Shown here: piece after piece, positions 22,202 through 33,360 of the stretch
Layout: each line of letters opens with the position of its first letter
How positions within the stretch are numbered: the first letter of the stretch is position 1
The notes under the pieces: model-generated
Database searches by the model: none
The model's input: the letters and a program-made list of their open reading frames with translations, nothing else
Told to the model about the DNA's origin: nothing
Made by a program: the position numbers and the translations under genes
Source: Amorphophallus konjac
Taxonomy: Eukaryota; Streptophyta; Magnoliopsida; Alismatales; Araceae
NCBI GenBank assembly: GCA_022559845.1
Contig: CM040118.1
Location: 450,242,053-450,306,052 of the forward strand
DNA: 64,000 nucleotides
Direction: 5' to 3'

Positions 22202-24142
22202 TGACGCGGGACGAGCGTGCGCATGGGAATGTCGACGGCGGCGTCTGGTGCGAACCTGTGAGTACAGCCTTATGGCACGACTCTCCACGTAGAGAGGGGA
22301 TCACGGGGATGGGAATAATTAATACAAAACTACCCTCACGCAGGAGGGGGGGGGAACACGGGGAAGGGAACACTAAGTCGGCACCCTGCTCACAGTCATG
22401 CTGGGCTGAAGCCGCTTGATTCTCTTGGTACGCCGCACACAGAGGTCCGAACAGGATGCCGTCGGTGCTCAGACGAAGCCTGTGAAGTGTAGTTGTGCTC
22501 CTGAAATTTTGGTGATGTTCCAAGGTCGCTGGAAGGTGGGGAAGGTCATTGAGGACAGCCTGCGCGAATCTGTCCCGCAGGACAGGTCTGCGCAGTCGGC
22601 GTGCAGAGGATGGTGCGCTCTCCACAGGACTCCGAACGATGTAAGACCAGTGAGGTCGGATGACAGACAAGCATATCTACGTACCCTCAAAAGATGAGTA
22701 CCATCGGATCACCGAGCTGGGCGTGGTCGCAAATGTTGTGAGCTTCAGTTTTCTGGGCAAGCAGTCAGACAGGGGTGGAATGGTCGGGGTAGCACTCTCA
22801 GCACGGAGATCAGAACGTGACGAAACCACCTGGGTTGGTTTCAGGACGCCGAGTGGTACAACTCCGATGAAGAAGGCTTGGCCAGAAGACTGACAAGGAG
22901 GGCGTGGTATGATCTGCAAGTTGCTGCACAGTCTGGACGTACTGGTTCGCACAAGCTCTACGCAGTCATAGGAGAACGGGCGCCACAATCTGTGCCGAAG
23001 TCAAAATGATGCGAGACCAGCTTTGGAGCGAAGGGGACTTGAAGAAGTACAAACCCACAGAAGGAGGTTTGGGCTGATTCGCGTATTAGAAGTCGGGGTC
23101 GCCTCTGCAAACCGAGCCTCAGAATCTGCCTCACATCTGTTAGCAGCAGATCAATGATTCCGCTGATGCCGTGGGTGGGAGGCGATGGCGTGGGACTCCT
23201 GGACTGCCGTGGATGACCTTGGGTGATGGGGATGTGGGGGAAGCAGTGGGAAGGGTGCTGGAAGAGGCTGGGACGTGGGAGGCAGGGGTGGGGGGCGAGC
23301 TAGGGTTAGGGTTGGGGGGTGCGCACTTGGGCTGGTTGAGAGGGAAGGGGGGGCGGCTGCTTGGAAAGGGGAGAGATTTTAGGAGATTTTCCTTATCTTG
23401 GGGCTGAGGTGGGAGTAATTTTAGGAAAGAAGGAATTAATTTGGTGGAGGGAGGGAGAGAAGATAGGGAGAGGATTTGAATTTTGGTCAAGATAGGAAAG
23501 GGGATGAGGAGGGGGCTGCGCAAGATACCTAGGGAGAGGGAGTGAAAATAGGAAGGAGGAGATTATCTAGGAGGAGTAGGAGGGAAGGTGGCTGATGTGG
23601 CAAGGCGGCTGGGAGGGGGATGAGGGCTGCGACCTAGGGAGGTGGAGAGAGAGGGTAGTTCGACCAAGAGAGAGAGAGAGAAAGAATGAGAGAGAGAGAT
23701 GCGCCTAGGAGGGAGAGAGGGAGAGAGACCAATAAAATTTCTCACAAAACTGATTTTCTTATTCAATAATTCACTAACTCCAAATGAGAGCCTTTGGTCC
23801 CCTATTTATAGGAGAGGCCAGGGTTTACAAATGACCAAACTTGCCCCTAACAAATGAAAAAAGACCTCGCTATCTCCGGGAGTGACTTTAAGCTACTAGT
23901 GACCCATAACCAAGCCAGTCTCAACAATGGCCCTTTGGGCCTTATTTAGCTGGCCCATTAAGGCTTACATGACTCAAGTGGACTCAATTTAGACTTAACT
24001 AAATACTAGTAAAGGGAAATTCATAATAAAAAGAGAAAAAGTCATAGCGTTGTTGGGCCTGACCCAATGGGCCATGGGACGGGAGTGATCTCCCCATCAA
24101 ATGGGTTGAGGCCACTAAGCCCCCACTGTGATGTCCCCATCA
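22202..24142 (-). repeat. Chain LTR c
   Basis: 1,941 bp, same boundaries as LTR b. TATA box (minus TATAAATA) at 23,803-23,810. Telo-box-like motif at 23,300-23,315. The (GA)n leader is at 23,660-23,730. Confidence 0.88.
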
Positions 24143-24952
24143 TACCCCCCCCCCCCGGTTAGAAAAGATTCGACCTCGAATCTTGAAGTGGGGAAGCACG
24201 AAGGTGACAATCGCTGGTATGTATGACCAAGGTTCGGGGTGATTGATCAAGTGGGGGATGCTAGGATGACGCTTCTCATAGGCCATGTAAAACTCATGCC
24301 ACACGGGATCATCATGGGGCATATTCGGCAGTCGGTGAAGGGCGTCGGGATGGATTGAAGGCGTTGCCATAGCAATCATGTCGGCCTTGGTGCCGTCGTG
24401 CTCTTGGGTGGCCGATTCTTGCTCGGTGTGGATTGGAGTGGGATCTATGGCGGCTTGTAGCAATGCCTACTCACGTTCTTGATCTTCATACTGGTCAATC
24501 AACTTCGGGATCGGCTCGTATATTTCCACCGGTATAGGCTCTTCTTCCAGCAGCGGCTCAATTGTTGGCACTTCTAGCTTCATAGGAGGAGGGGGACACA
24601 TATTGCGGATTGTGAAGACCTCCGATACATGCGGATGATGCCCTTGGCAAGTCCGCCGCTCCGGGTCGATGGTTGAATGCCTCTCATTCAGCCCGGGCCT
24701 CCCGAGGAATATGCGAGGATCGAAAAATGTGCTAATGTAGCACCATGCACCGTCAAAGTGGGGAACCCGGTCGATCCACATTTGGTACTCTACAAGGACT
24801 TGGTATCCGTCGCACATAATTTGGCCGGTCTTCGTTAGGGCATCGATGATGTCTTGGGAGACCCAATTCTCGAGTTCCATCTCATGGATGGATAGCATAG
24901 TAGGGGCGCCATTTGGTAGGGCTGCTGTAGAGATCACAGGAGGTGAACTCAT
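24140..24952 (-). pseudogene. Chain ORF copy 3, broken by a stop
   Basis: Third copy of the same ORF. A TAG at 24,467 replaces the Trp codon TGG in the EREWALLQAA segment found intact in the other two copies (a G-to-A change on the coding strand). Downstream codons stay in frame. Other differences include FYMAYEKRHPSIP and YQVLVEYQMWIDRVPHFD. Confidence 0.75.
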
Positions 24953-25013
24953 ATCGATCTATCCATGACCCGGCTTGTAGGAACAAGCTAGGAACTTGCT
25001 CTGATACCAAATT

Positions 25014-26941
25014 TGACGCGGGCGCGCATGGGAATGTCGACGGCGGCGTCCGGTGCGAACCTATGAGTACAGCCTTATGGCATGACTCTCCACGTAGGGA
25101 GGGGATCACGTGGATGAGAATAATTAATACAAAATTATCCTCACGCGGGAGGGGGGGAAACACGGGGAAGGGAACACTAAGTCGTCACCCGGTGCACAGT
25201 CATGCTGGGATGAAGCCGCTTGCTTCTCTTGGTACGCCGCGCACAGAGGTCCGAAGAGGATGCCGTCGGCGCTCAGACAAAGCCTGTGAAGTGTAGTTGT
25301 GCTCCTAAAATTTTGGCGATGTTCCGAGGTCACTGGAAGGTGGGGCAGGTCATTGAAGACAGCCTGCGCGAATCTGTCCCGCAGGACAGATCTGCGCAGT
25401 CGGTGTGCAGAGGATGGTGCGCTCTCCAAAGGACTCCGAACGATGCAAGACCAGTGGGGTCGGATGACAGACAGGCAGATCTACGTACCCTCAAAAGATG
25501 AGCACCATCGGATCACCGAGCTGGGTGTGTTCGCAAATGTGATGAGCTTCAGTTTTCTGGGCGAGCAGTCAGATAGGAGTGGGATGGCCGGGGTGGTACT
25601 CTCAGCACAGATATCAGAACGTGACGAAACCACCTGGGTTAGTTTCAGGATGTCGAGTGGTACAACTCCGATGAAGAAGGCTCGGCCAGAAGACCGACAG
25701 GAAAGGCGTGGCACGATCTGCAAGTTGCTGCATATTCTGGATGGACTGGTTCGCACAAGCTCTACGCAGTTGTAGGAGAACGGGCGCCACGATCTGTGCC
25801 AAAGTCAAAATGATGCGAGACCACCTCTGGAACGAAGGGGACTCGAAGAAGTACAAACCCACAGAAGGAGGTTTGGGTTGATTCGAGTCGTAGAAGTCGG
25901 GGTCGCCTCTGCAAACCGAGCCTCAGAATCTGCCTCATATCTGTAAGCAGCAGATCAATGATTCCGCTGACGCCGTGGGTGGGAGGCGATGGCGTGGGAC
26001 TCCTGGACCGCCGTGGATGACCTTGGGTGATGGGGATGTGGGGGGAGCAGTGGGAAGGGTGCTGGAAGAGGCTGGGACTTGGGAGGCAGGGGCGAGGGGC
26101 GAGCTAGGGTTAGGGTTGGGGGGGTGCACACTTGGGCTGGTTGAGAGGGAAGGGGGGGCTGCTTGGAAAGGGGAGAGATTTTAGGAGATTTTCCTTATCT
26201 TGGGGCTGAGGTGGGAGTAATTTTAGGAAAGAAGGAATTAATTTGGTGGAGGGAGGGAGAGAAGATAGGGAGAGGATTTGAATTTTGGTCAAGATAGGAA
26301 AGGGGATGAGGAGGGGGCTGCACAAGATACCTAGGGAGAGGGAGTGAAAATAGGAAAGAGGAGATTATCTAGGAGGAGTAGGAGGGAAGGTGGCTGATGT
26401 GGCAAGGAGGCTGGGAGGGGGATGAGGGCTGCGACCTAGGGAGGTGGAGAGAGAGGGTAGTTCGACCAAGAGAGAGATAGAGAAAGAATGAGAGAGAGAG
26501 AGAGAAAGAATGAGAGAGAGAGAGAGACCAATAAAATTTCTCACAAAATTGATTTTCTTATTCAATAATTCACTAACTCCAAATGAGAGCCTTTGGTCCC
26601 CTATTTATAGGAGAGGCCTGGGTTTACAAATGACCAAACTTGCCCCTAACAAATGAAAAAAGACCCCGCTATCTTCGGGGGTGACTTTAAGCTACTAGTG
26701 ACCCATAACCGAGCTAGTCTCAACAATGGCCCTTTGGGCCTTATTTAGCTGGCCCATTAAGGCTTACATGACTCAAGTGGACTCAATTTAGACTTAACTA
26801 AATACTTGTAAAGGGAAATTCATAATAAAAAGAGAAAAAGTCCTAGCATTGTTGGGCTTGACCCAATGGGCCATGGGACAGGAGTGATCTCCCCATCAAA
26901 TGGGTTGAGGCCACTAAGCCCCCACTGTGATGTCCCCATCA
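25014..26941 (-). repeat. Chain LTR d (5'-most)
   Basis: 1,928 bp. This is the 5' LTR of the chain in minus sense; it is bordered on the high side by the target duplication AGGGC rather than a purine tract. TATA box (minus TATAAATA) at 26,602-26,609, telo-box-like motif at 26,104-26,118. Confidence 0.88.
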
Positions 26942-26946
26942 AGGGC

Positions 26947-27758
26947 GTGGGATGCTGGGGTGGGGCGATTAGGGTTAGGGTTTAGGGAGGGGGCACGGCT
27001 GGGTTTTGGAGAAAGTAGGGTATAGTTGGGAATTTTTGGGAGTACAGGAAATTAACTTGTTTTGGTATTTTTTTGAAAGGAGGAGAAATTCTAGGGGGAT
27101 TAGAATCTCTTTGAGGGATAATAGGAGGGATTGGAGGGCTAGGATTTGACTTGGAGAGGGATTTGGGAAGGGATAAAGAGAGAGGGAAGAGGGGTGCGCT
27201 AGTTTTCCTTGGGAGGGGGAGAGATAATAGGAAGGAGGGAGATATTCTAGGGAGGGTTACTGATGTGGCAGGGAATCTAGGAGGGGGGATGAGGGCTGCG
27301 GCTAAGAGAGAGAGGAGGGAGAGAGAGAGGGTTTCGAACCCAAGAGAGAGAGAGGGAGAGAGAAGGAGGGTGGTGCACAAGAGATAGAGAGAGAGGGAGA
27401 AACCCACGAAAATTCTTCTCAAGCACAATTGCTTTCAATTTATCATTAACCTTTTCAATTGATCCCTTGGCCCTATTTATAGGGAGAGCCATGGGTACCA
27501 AAAGACCACAATTGCCCATGGAGTTCAAACAATTACCCCGCTATCCGAGGTAGTGAACATAAGCTACCTACGACCATTAACCGAGATACTAATAGACTAG
27601 CCTTTTGAGCCTTATTAATTGACCCAATACGGATTACAAACTCAATAAAAGAAAAATACCTCATACTAAGAAGAAATAAATATCCGAACCACTGTCGAAT
27701 CCGTCTCGAGGGGCCGACGTCGAAGCTGGGGCATGGAGGGTCGCTGATGCCCCCATCA
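26947..27758 (-). repeat. Outer element LTR, 5' portion (minus sense)
   Basis: Starts TGATGGGGGCATCAGCG in minus sense at 27,758 and continues at 17,235 after the chain insertion. It has its own TATA region (minus CCCTATAAATAGGGCC, near 27,470-27,483), a (GA)n-rich leader (27,300-27,400) and a telo-box-like motif (26,969-26,986). Clearly related to, but more diverged than, the chain LTRs. Confidence 0.7.
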
Positions 27759-28910
27759 GCTTCTCCCCTCTCGTGGGCTATCAATAGTCCTCTTACGGTC
27801 TAGTTGACCAGACTCAGCCATCTGGCTCAATGTTGCATTGTTCTCCTAGCATCTGGCGTGCTTCTAGTCTAGGGCATGGAGATCCATTAAGGTCGACGAG
27901 GCCTCTACCCCAAGCAATCGTCAGAGAATGGGGTCCCGAGTGCCTTGTGTCAATGCGATCATGGTGATGTTAACGTCGATGCGGGGAATGCGAAGGGCCT
28001 CCTTCTGAAAGCGGGACACATAGTCCCATAGGGGCTCTTCGCACCCCTGTATGATGGCGAGCATACTCACCGCTGACTTGGCCTCCTTCCAACAGCCGAT
28101 GAAGTTTTCCTTGAACATCTTCTTCAGTTGCTGGAAAGAGGTGGTGGTTCTAGTGGGCAGGGACTCGAACTAGGTCCGAGCGTTCTCCCGCAAGGTGGTG
28201 ACAAACGACAAGCACTTCACAGTATCTGAGGCCTAGTGAAACACCAGGTTCAATTCGAAGTAGTGCATGTGGTCAGTCGGATCGGAGGTGCCGTTGTACG
28301 AGGTGAACGTCGGCAACTGAAACTTAGGGGGATGGGAGCCTCCATGATATCCCTAGAGAAGGGGACGTGGAAGTCCGAGTCATAGTCGATGAGCCCCTGG
28401 GTCTTCGTAGTCTGGAGGACATCGTCCAGGTCACTGACCTTCCCCTCCTGTTCGCACTCCACCTCTTCATAGCGTCGCAGCCGCTGCGCCATCTCTGGGT
28501 TAGAGTGTAGAAGACTACGGGGCCGCGGAGTAGGCAAGCTGCGTGGGCGTTGAGAGTGTATGGCAAAGACATGGGAGGGTTCGTGCACCCAGCGAGATTC
28601 TGCTACGGTGGGGGCACCTTCGTTTTGGGGATTCTCCGTCGGGGCACGGTCCTGCCCTGCAATTCGATTTAGGATGTCTTGGCACAACTCTATCAATGCC
28701 TGGATCTGTCACCGCATCCCAGCCAATTCGTCTATGACAAGGTTACAGATGGTTATACCGCGAGGTGGTCGGGTTGAGGAGGATGCTTCTTGTGAGCCTC
28801 GTCGAGAGCTTGGGGCTTGGTGAGACCCACGGGCTCCCTGGTGATTGCTAGTGTTTCAGTAGCTTCCACGGGGTGCCATGGCTTTCTGCTCATTCCCACA
28901 GATGATGCCA
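27759..28910 (-). pseudogene. gag: Tat-type gag remnant
   Basis: Minus-strand frames encode the N-terminal half of a Ty3/gypsy Gag, the particle protein. At 28,696-28,320 the frame ends in FSRDIMEAPIP; a one-base deletion near 28,330 then shifts the frame, and the continuation reads PKFQLPTFTSYNGTSDPTDH, a hallmark of Tat-group Gag. A later block at 28,118-27,921 has EPLWDYVSRFQKEALRIP. Stops interrupt the part below 27,920. The copy is cut at 27,758 by the outer LTR, preceded by the purine-rich GAGAGGGGAGAAGC. Whether that purine tract belongs to this element or is chance is unclear. Confidence 0.75.
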
Positions 28911-29240
28911 AAAAGTGTAGAGACAGGAAAGTTGTTCCTAATCCTTGTACCACACTTTTAAGATTTGTTTGCTGGGGAAGAGCAACCGGCCACCCGTGAA
29001 AGCCTACGAACACTAGAAAAAGGGTGTCAAAAAGAGCCCTGGGCATGACCCTAGGGGACAATCCTCTGATGTTTAAGTCAGAGACATACTTTAGAGAGAA
29101 CTATAAGAGGGAGAGAGGTAGGAGAGCTTAAGAGTGGAGTAGACAAGCCTAAGTGTATGAATGAAAGCTCTTAGAGTGCTTGGAGAGCCTAGGGAGTGCT
29201 CGGAACAGTGGACAAAGGAGAGCTTGGGCAGATGCCCTCA
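28892..29240 (-). repeat. Primer site and LTR end of the gag remnant's element
   Basis: Minus strand reads TGGCATCATCTGTGGGAAT (28,892-28,910), matching the TGGCGCCGTCTGTGGGAA sequence that follows the 5' LTR in many Tat elements. The 300 bp upstream would be the end of that LTR. It stops near 29,240 at the border with the chromovirus. No gene. Confidence 0.5.
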
Positions 29241-29257
29241 GTACATGACCTATCGCT

Positions 29258-30789
29258 ATGTTATCGAGTATGATGATATGTGAATGGCACTTGCTAGATC
29301 AATTTACAACTTTAAATATGGATGTGGACAGGAAGGAGGAGCGAATAATGATTGTTAACATCAGATTACAATCTACGTTACTTTTTGAGATAAGTGAACA
29401 ACAAGACAATGATCCTTTGATGATAGAAATCAAAGAGAAGGTGGATCAAAGACCAGATTTTTCCATAGTTGAAGATGGAAGGTTGATGTTTAGAAATAGA
29501 ACTTGTGTTCCTGACCATACTGAGATTAAAAGAAGCTTTTAAAAGAGGCTCATCGCATGAGATATACCATACATCCCAAAGCCACTAAGATGTATCAGGA
29601 TTTGAAGAGAACCTTTTGGTGGCCAAATGTGAAAAGGGAAGTAGTAGAATTTGTAAATCATTATTTGACTTGTCAACTGGTGAAGGCTGAACATCTCAGG
29701 CCAGCAGGGAAGTTGAAAGCACTAGATATACTAGAATGGAAGTGGGAAGGCATAGGCTTGGATTTTATTGTGGGTTTGCCCAAGACTCGAGGCGGATTCG
29801 ATGCTATTTGGGTGATTGTGGATCGACTAATAAAGTCTGCCCATTTCTTAGCTATTAAGACCAAGTGGATGGTAGATGTTTTGGCTGCTCTATACATCAA
29901 GGAGGTGGTAAGGTTGCATAGTATTCCTACTTCTATAGTCTCAGATAGAGACCCAAGATTTACCTCCCGATTTTGGACAGGATTCCAATCATCTCTGGGG
30001 ACGAGAATCAACTTCAGTACAACTTTCCACCCCCAGACAGATGGCTAGACTAAAAGAACTAACCAGATCATAGAAGATATGTTGAGAGCCTATATGTTAG
30101 ATTTCAGCGGCAGTTGGCACGAGCATATGCCCTTCATCAAGTTTGAATATAACAATAGATACCAGTCTAGTATCCAGAAGGCACCGTTTGAAGCTCTATA
30201 TGGTCGAAGTTGCAAATCACCGATATGCTGGAATGAAGTGGGAGAGAATCAGTTAATTGGTCCTGATTTAATACAAGACACCGCCAAGAGCGTTCAGATG
30301 ATCAAAGACTGACTCAAGATTGCCCAATCCCGACAAAAGAGTTATGCTGATAACAGAAGAAGGGACCTGAAATTTCAAATCGAGGACCACGTTTTCTTGA
30401 AGGTATCACCCTCCCAAGAAATCCATAGATTTGGAGTTAAGGGAAAGTGAAGCCCGAGATTTATAAGACCTTTGAGATTCTTGAGAGAATCAGGGAGGTA
30501 GCATATAGACTGGCTTTGCCCCCACAGTTCGTTGAAATTCATGATATTTTCCACGTATCGATGCTACGGAAGTATGTGTATGATCCATCTTACATAATAT
30601 AACATGATGATTTTGTATTCCAAAAGGATTTGTCTTATGAAGAGAGGCCTGTTAAGATCTTGGATCGAAAATTTCAACAACTGAGGAATAGAGCAATACC
30701 AATAGTAAAGATTCTGTGGAGCCGACATGGCCATGAAGAAGCTACATGGGAATTGGAGGATTAGATTAAGATGAAATATCCATGCTTGT
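29258..30789 (+). pseudogene. pol: Chromovirus integrase and chromodomain remnant
   Basis: Integrase inserts the element's DNA; in chromoviruses a C-terminal chromodomain steers it to heterochromatin. Visible landmarks are RYTIHPKATKMYQDLKRTFW and the zinc region near 29,560-29,690, the core with LDFIVGLP (first Asp) and VSDRDPRFTSRFW (second Asp), and the end LDRKFQQLRNRAIPIVKILW with HGHEEATWELED, the usual Tekay C-terminus. Breaks: a frameshift near 29,540, TAG at 30,046 (CAG originally, HPQTDG-stop), TGA at 30,310, and further stops and shifts after 30,440. The catalytic Glu of the TERTNQ motif is Lys here (TKRTNQ), a G-to-A change. Confidence 0.87.
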
Positions 30790-30858
30790 TTTCAGGTTCG
30801 TCTTTTACCTGGTGTTTTTTCTATTACTATCGTGTGAATTTGAGGACTAAATTCTCTT

Positions 30859-30871
30859 AAGAGGGGGAGGA
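30859..30871 (+). other. Polypurine tract of the chromovirus
   Basis: AAGAGGGGGAGGA directly before the LTR start TGTAATAACCC. Confidence 0.8.
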
Positions 30872-32457
30872 TGTAATAACCCGCCTAAATAAGCATAAAA
30901 ATAGATAATTAAATAAATAAATAATTTCCTTAATAGGCTAAGATTTTAAATATATATATATAAGTAATTAGGCCTTAGAATAAAATTAAAATAAGCTTAA
31001 TTAGGGATAATCACTAATGGATTGACTATTGGGCTTAAAACAAAATTAGGCAATGCTTAACTATTGGGCTTAGGGCACTGTTCCTAGTAGTGGCCCATTA
31101 AGTGTTCGAAGGGAACCCTAGGAAGGCTGGCGGCGGCGGCTAGTGTCTAGAACGGGAAGGAATTGTGATTAGGATTTTAATCCCATTTATTTAAGTGTTT
31201 GAATTAAGAAGGGACTCTAGGGCTTTGGAAGATCTATAAACAAACCTCTTGAATCAGCAAAACGCTATTGTTGCAACTCAAGGCAAGGGGGTGCGGGCGT
31301 TCGAGGACGGGTGAGCGTGGAATAGGAAGTCATTCATAGGAGGAGGTTTTGCTGTTGAGCTTTAGCGTAGTCTCCCTTTTCTCACCAAAAAGGTAGGCGA
31401 TCTCTCAGGCAAAATCAAATTAATCCTCATGATAGTTAGGACCGCATGTCTTCTTTGATTCTAGACCAGTAGCACCATGTTTCATCACGTATATATTGTA
31501 AATTTTGATTTAGAGCGCATCTGATACTGTTCTTGTGGGTTGCTGTCATAAAAAGAGTTAGCGACGGAAGTAGATGACGCTATTTAATTAGCGCCTGTGT
31601 GTAGGGTCGCAAATTTTTAAATTTACGGCGAGCCCATAGACGCTATTTAATATGCGCCTTCTGTGAAAGACGCGAATTCTACGACTTTACCAGAAATTAA
31701 TCCGAACATCTAATGATCCATCATGAATGATTAAAACAATTAAATCTAATTGTCTACATAAGACCATGAACCTAGAAGCATGATATTGTTATTCCTACCT
31801 TAAATCTCTCAAAACAACTTTATTGTGCATTATGGTTACTGTTTATACCTTGAATTATGAACAGTAAGTTGGACATGATTAAATCTAGACCATAGACGTT
31901 AACCTTAATTAACGTCCTGGGCATAGACGCTATTTTATGAATCCCCGCCTCTCTTGAGGGTCGCTATTTAAAAGGCATGCATCCTAGAGATGCTATTCCA
32001 ATATCTGAATTAAATTATTCTGAAAATAGGTTGAATCAGCGTCTTAGTACAGGACGCTAATTATGAATTAGTGCTTGTTCAGAAGGGCGTCATTTAAAAT
32101 ATAGCATCCCTCTAGCATGTGTTATTTTTTAAAAGTAACGATTACTATTCCTGAGGTTATTTTCCCCTGACTGTTTTCAGCATGCGATTTCCATCCAATA
32201 CCATGGATACTGGCACTATTGTCTCACTACCGAACATAGTCTCTGTTTTTCAAAGGATTTCTATGATATACACCCTAATTCTTGGAGAAAGAAGGACCCT
32301 CCATCGGGAACTCCTCTCGTCGGATTGGAATCTCTTTCACCAAGGCCTCCGTAAGTCCCCGACATCGAATGATTCTCTCTTCTATCACTGGACAGGTTGT
32401 ACCCTAAAAATCCTAAACATGTTTCAGTCACATCACTCTGAAGAATGTGACCACCTA
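30872..32457 (+). repeat. Chromovirus 3' LTR (interrupted)
   Basis: Starts TGTAATAACCCGCC after the purine tract. A TATA box (TATAAAC) is at 31,235-31,241. From 31,560 to 32,110 the motif GACGCTATTTAA recurs in at least six degenerate forms. The block TACTGGCACTATTGTCTCAC at 32,207-32,226 is the equivalent of the conserved U5 block of Del/Tekay LTRs. The true 3' end is not certain: it may lie just before the solo LTR insertion or continue at 56,438. No gene. Confidence 0.7.
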
Positions 32458-32914
32458 TGTGATGACCCAAGATCCAGATACCGGGAAGAACCCGATACCA
32501 TTCGAATCCTGGCCCGCCGCCCACGAGCCGGAGGGCTCGGAAGGGCTAAAATGAGTGTGGAGGTACAAAGAAATAGGAAATAAAGCAGGACAATTCAACA
32601 ATTAACAGGAGTAAATAATCAACTACAACAGAGTCCAATCCAACAGAAGTATAGTCTAAGGCAGAGAAACGTACCCAACACCGAGTGAACACTCAGCCCG
32701 GCGAGCTGACAACTAAAAATCTCCGTGCAGCACTCTCGAACCTTGAGGGAGAACCGCCACACTTGAAAAGTAGGGGTGAGCCTCCTATCACTGGCTCAGT
32801 AGGGGTCCCGCGGAACGCGAACCGTAAACAACAGCGGTAGCAGAAAGCAACAACAATAGCAGGAACAGCAAACTCGGTGGCCGGTAAAAACTTGACACTA
32901 CAGCTACTCCTACT
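32458..32914 (-). repeat. Solo LTR, 3' segment (minus sense)
   Basis: Last part of a minus-strand solo LTR that ends GGGTCATCACA at 32,458. It contains the GAGGCTCACCCC block (near 32,776), common in chromovirus LTRs and also found in the fragment at 57,975-57,990. Target duplication ACCTA flanks the reassembled LTR. Interrupted at 32,914 by the CACTA element. Confidence 0.82.
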
Positions 32915-33360
32915 CACTACAAGAAAATTGGCCTTTACCTACATTTTAAAAGCGTAAGTATAGGTCCAAAAAACGTAGGTAAAACCTTTAGCCACGTTTG
33001 ATTGCCACACTTGCTCGCGTGACTATATGTTATACCTACATTTCTATGAAATGTAGGTATAGTTTGACCTATCCCTATACTTTCAAAGCGTAGAAATAGT
33101 CCAGTAAAAAGCGTAGGTAGATATCGACCTATACCTACGCTTTGAAAGCGTAGGAATAGTCTAACAAAAACGTAGGTTAAAAATATATATACACACGCAT
33201 ATAAGAGGCTATACCTACGTTTATAAAAACGTATGTATTATCTTTCACCACGTAGTAGAAGAAACGTTTGAATAAGTATTCGCATCACTTATTAAAAAAC
33301 GTAGGAAAATAATTTAACGTTGGTTAATAAAAAATGTAGGAATATATTTTCTTTTTTTTA
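32915..33360. repeat. CACTA left terminal and subterminal repeat zone
   Basis: After the 20-bp terminal repeat there are at least ten copies of a CCTACG(T/C)TTT or AAACGTAGG box in direct and inverted orientation, some paired as short hairpins (CTACGCTTTGAAAGCGTAGG at 33,138-33,157). Confidence 0.88.

Larger units (their letters stand above)
17236..26941 (-). mobile_element. Tandem LTR element chain: four LTRs, three internal domains
   Basis: Read on the minus strand: LTR (26,941-25,014), ORF, LTR (24,142-22,202), ORF, LTR (21,334-19,401), ORF, LTR (18,527-17,236). Each LTR starts TGATGGGGACATCACAG and ends CGCGTCA. Each internal domain starts with a TTTGGTATCAGAGC primer site and ends in a G-run purine tract. 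AGGGC occurs once on each outside edge (17,231-17,235 and 26,942-26,946) and not at inner LTR borders, so this is one insertion event followed, or accompanied, by multimerisation. The insertion lies in the LTR of a related element. The only coding capacity is the ~260-residue ORF, so the family is non-autonomous. Confidence 0.88.
29241..32457 (+). mobile_element. Tekay/Del-like chromovirus, 3' part
   Basis: A 5'-truncated Ty3/gypsy element: end of RNase H or linker, integrase, chromodomain-like tail, purine tract and 3' LTR. Gag, protease and RT are missing to the left, where unrelated gag sequence begins. The right side is interrupted at 32,457 by a solo LTR, whose target duplication ACCTA is at 32,453-32,457 and 56,433-56,437; related sequence resumes at 56,438. 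Confidence 0.8.

Noticed and set aside
22137..22670. Minus-strand 177-codon frame MSVIRPHWSYIV...
   Set aside because: It lies in the LTR 3' end of the chain family, partly overlaps the primer site, and is broken differently in the sister LTRs.
20755..23766. Minus-strand frames MNKKISFVRNFIGLSPSLP... in LTRs b, c and d
   Set aside because: They cover the CT-rich leader (GA microsatellite) just after the TATA box; composition is Ser/Pro/Leu low complexity.
26982..27428. 148-codon minus-strand frame in the outer LTR
   Set aside because: Low-complexity Ser/Leu/Pro translation of a purine-rich leader, inside an LTR.
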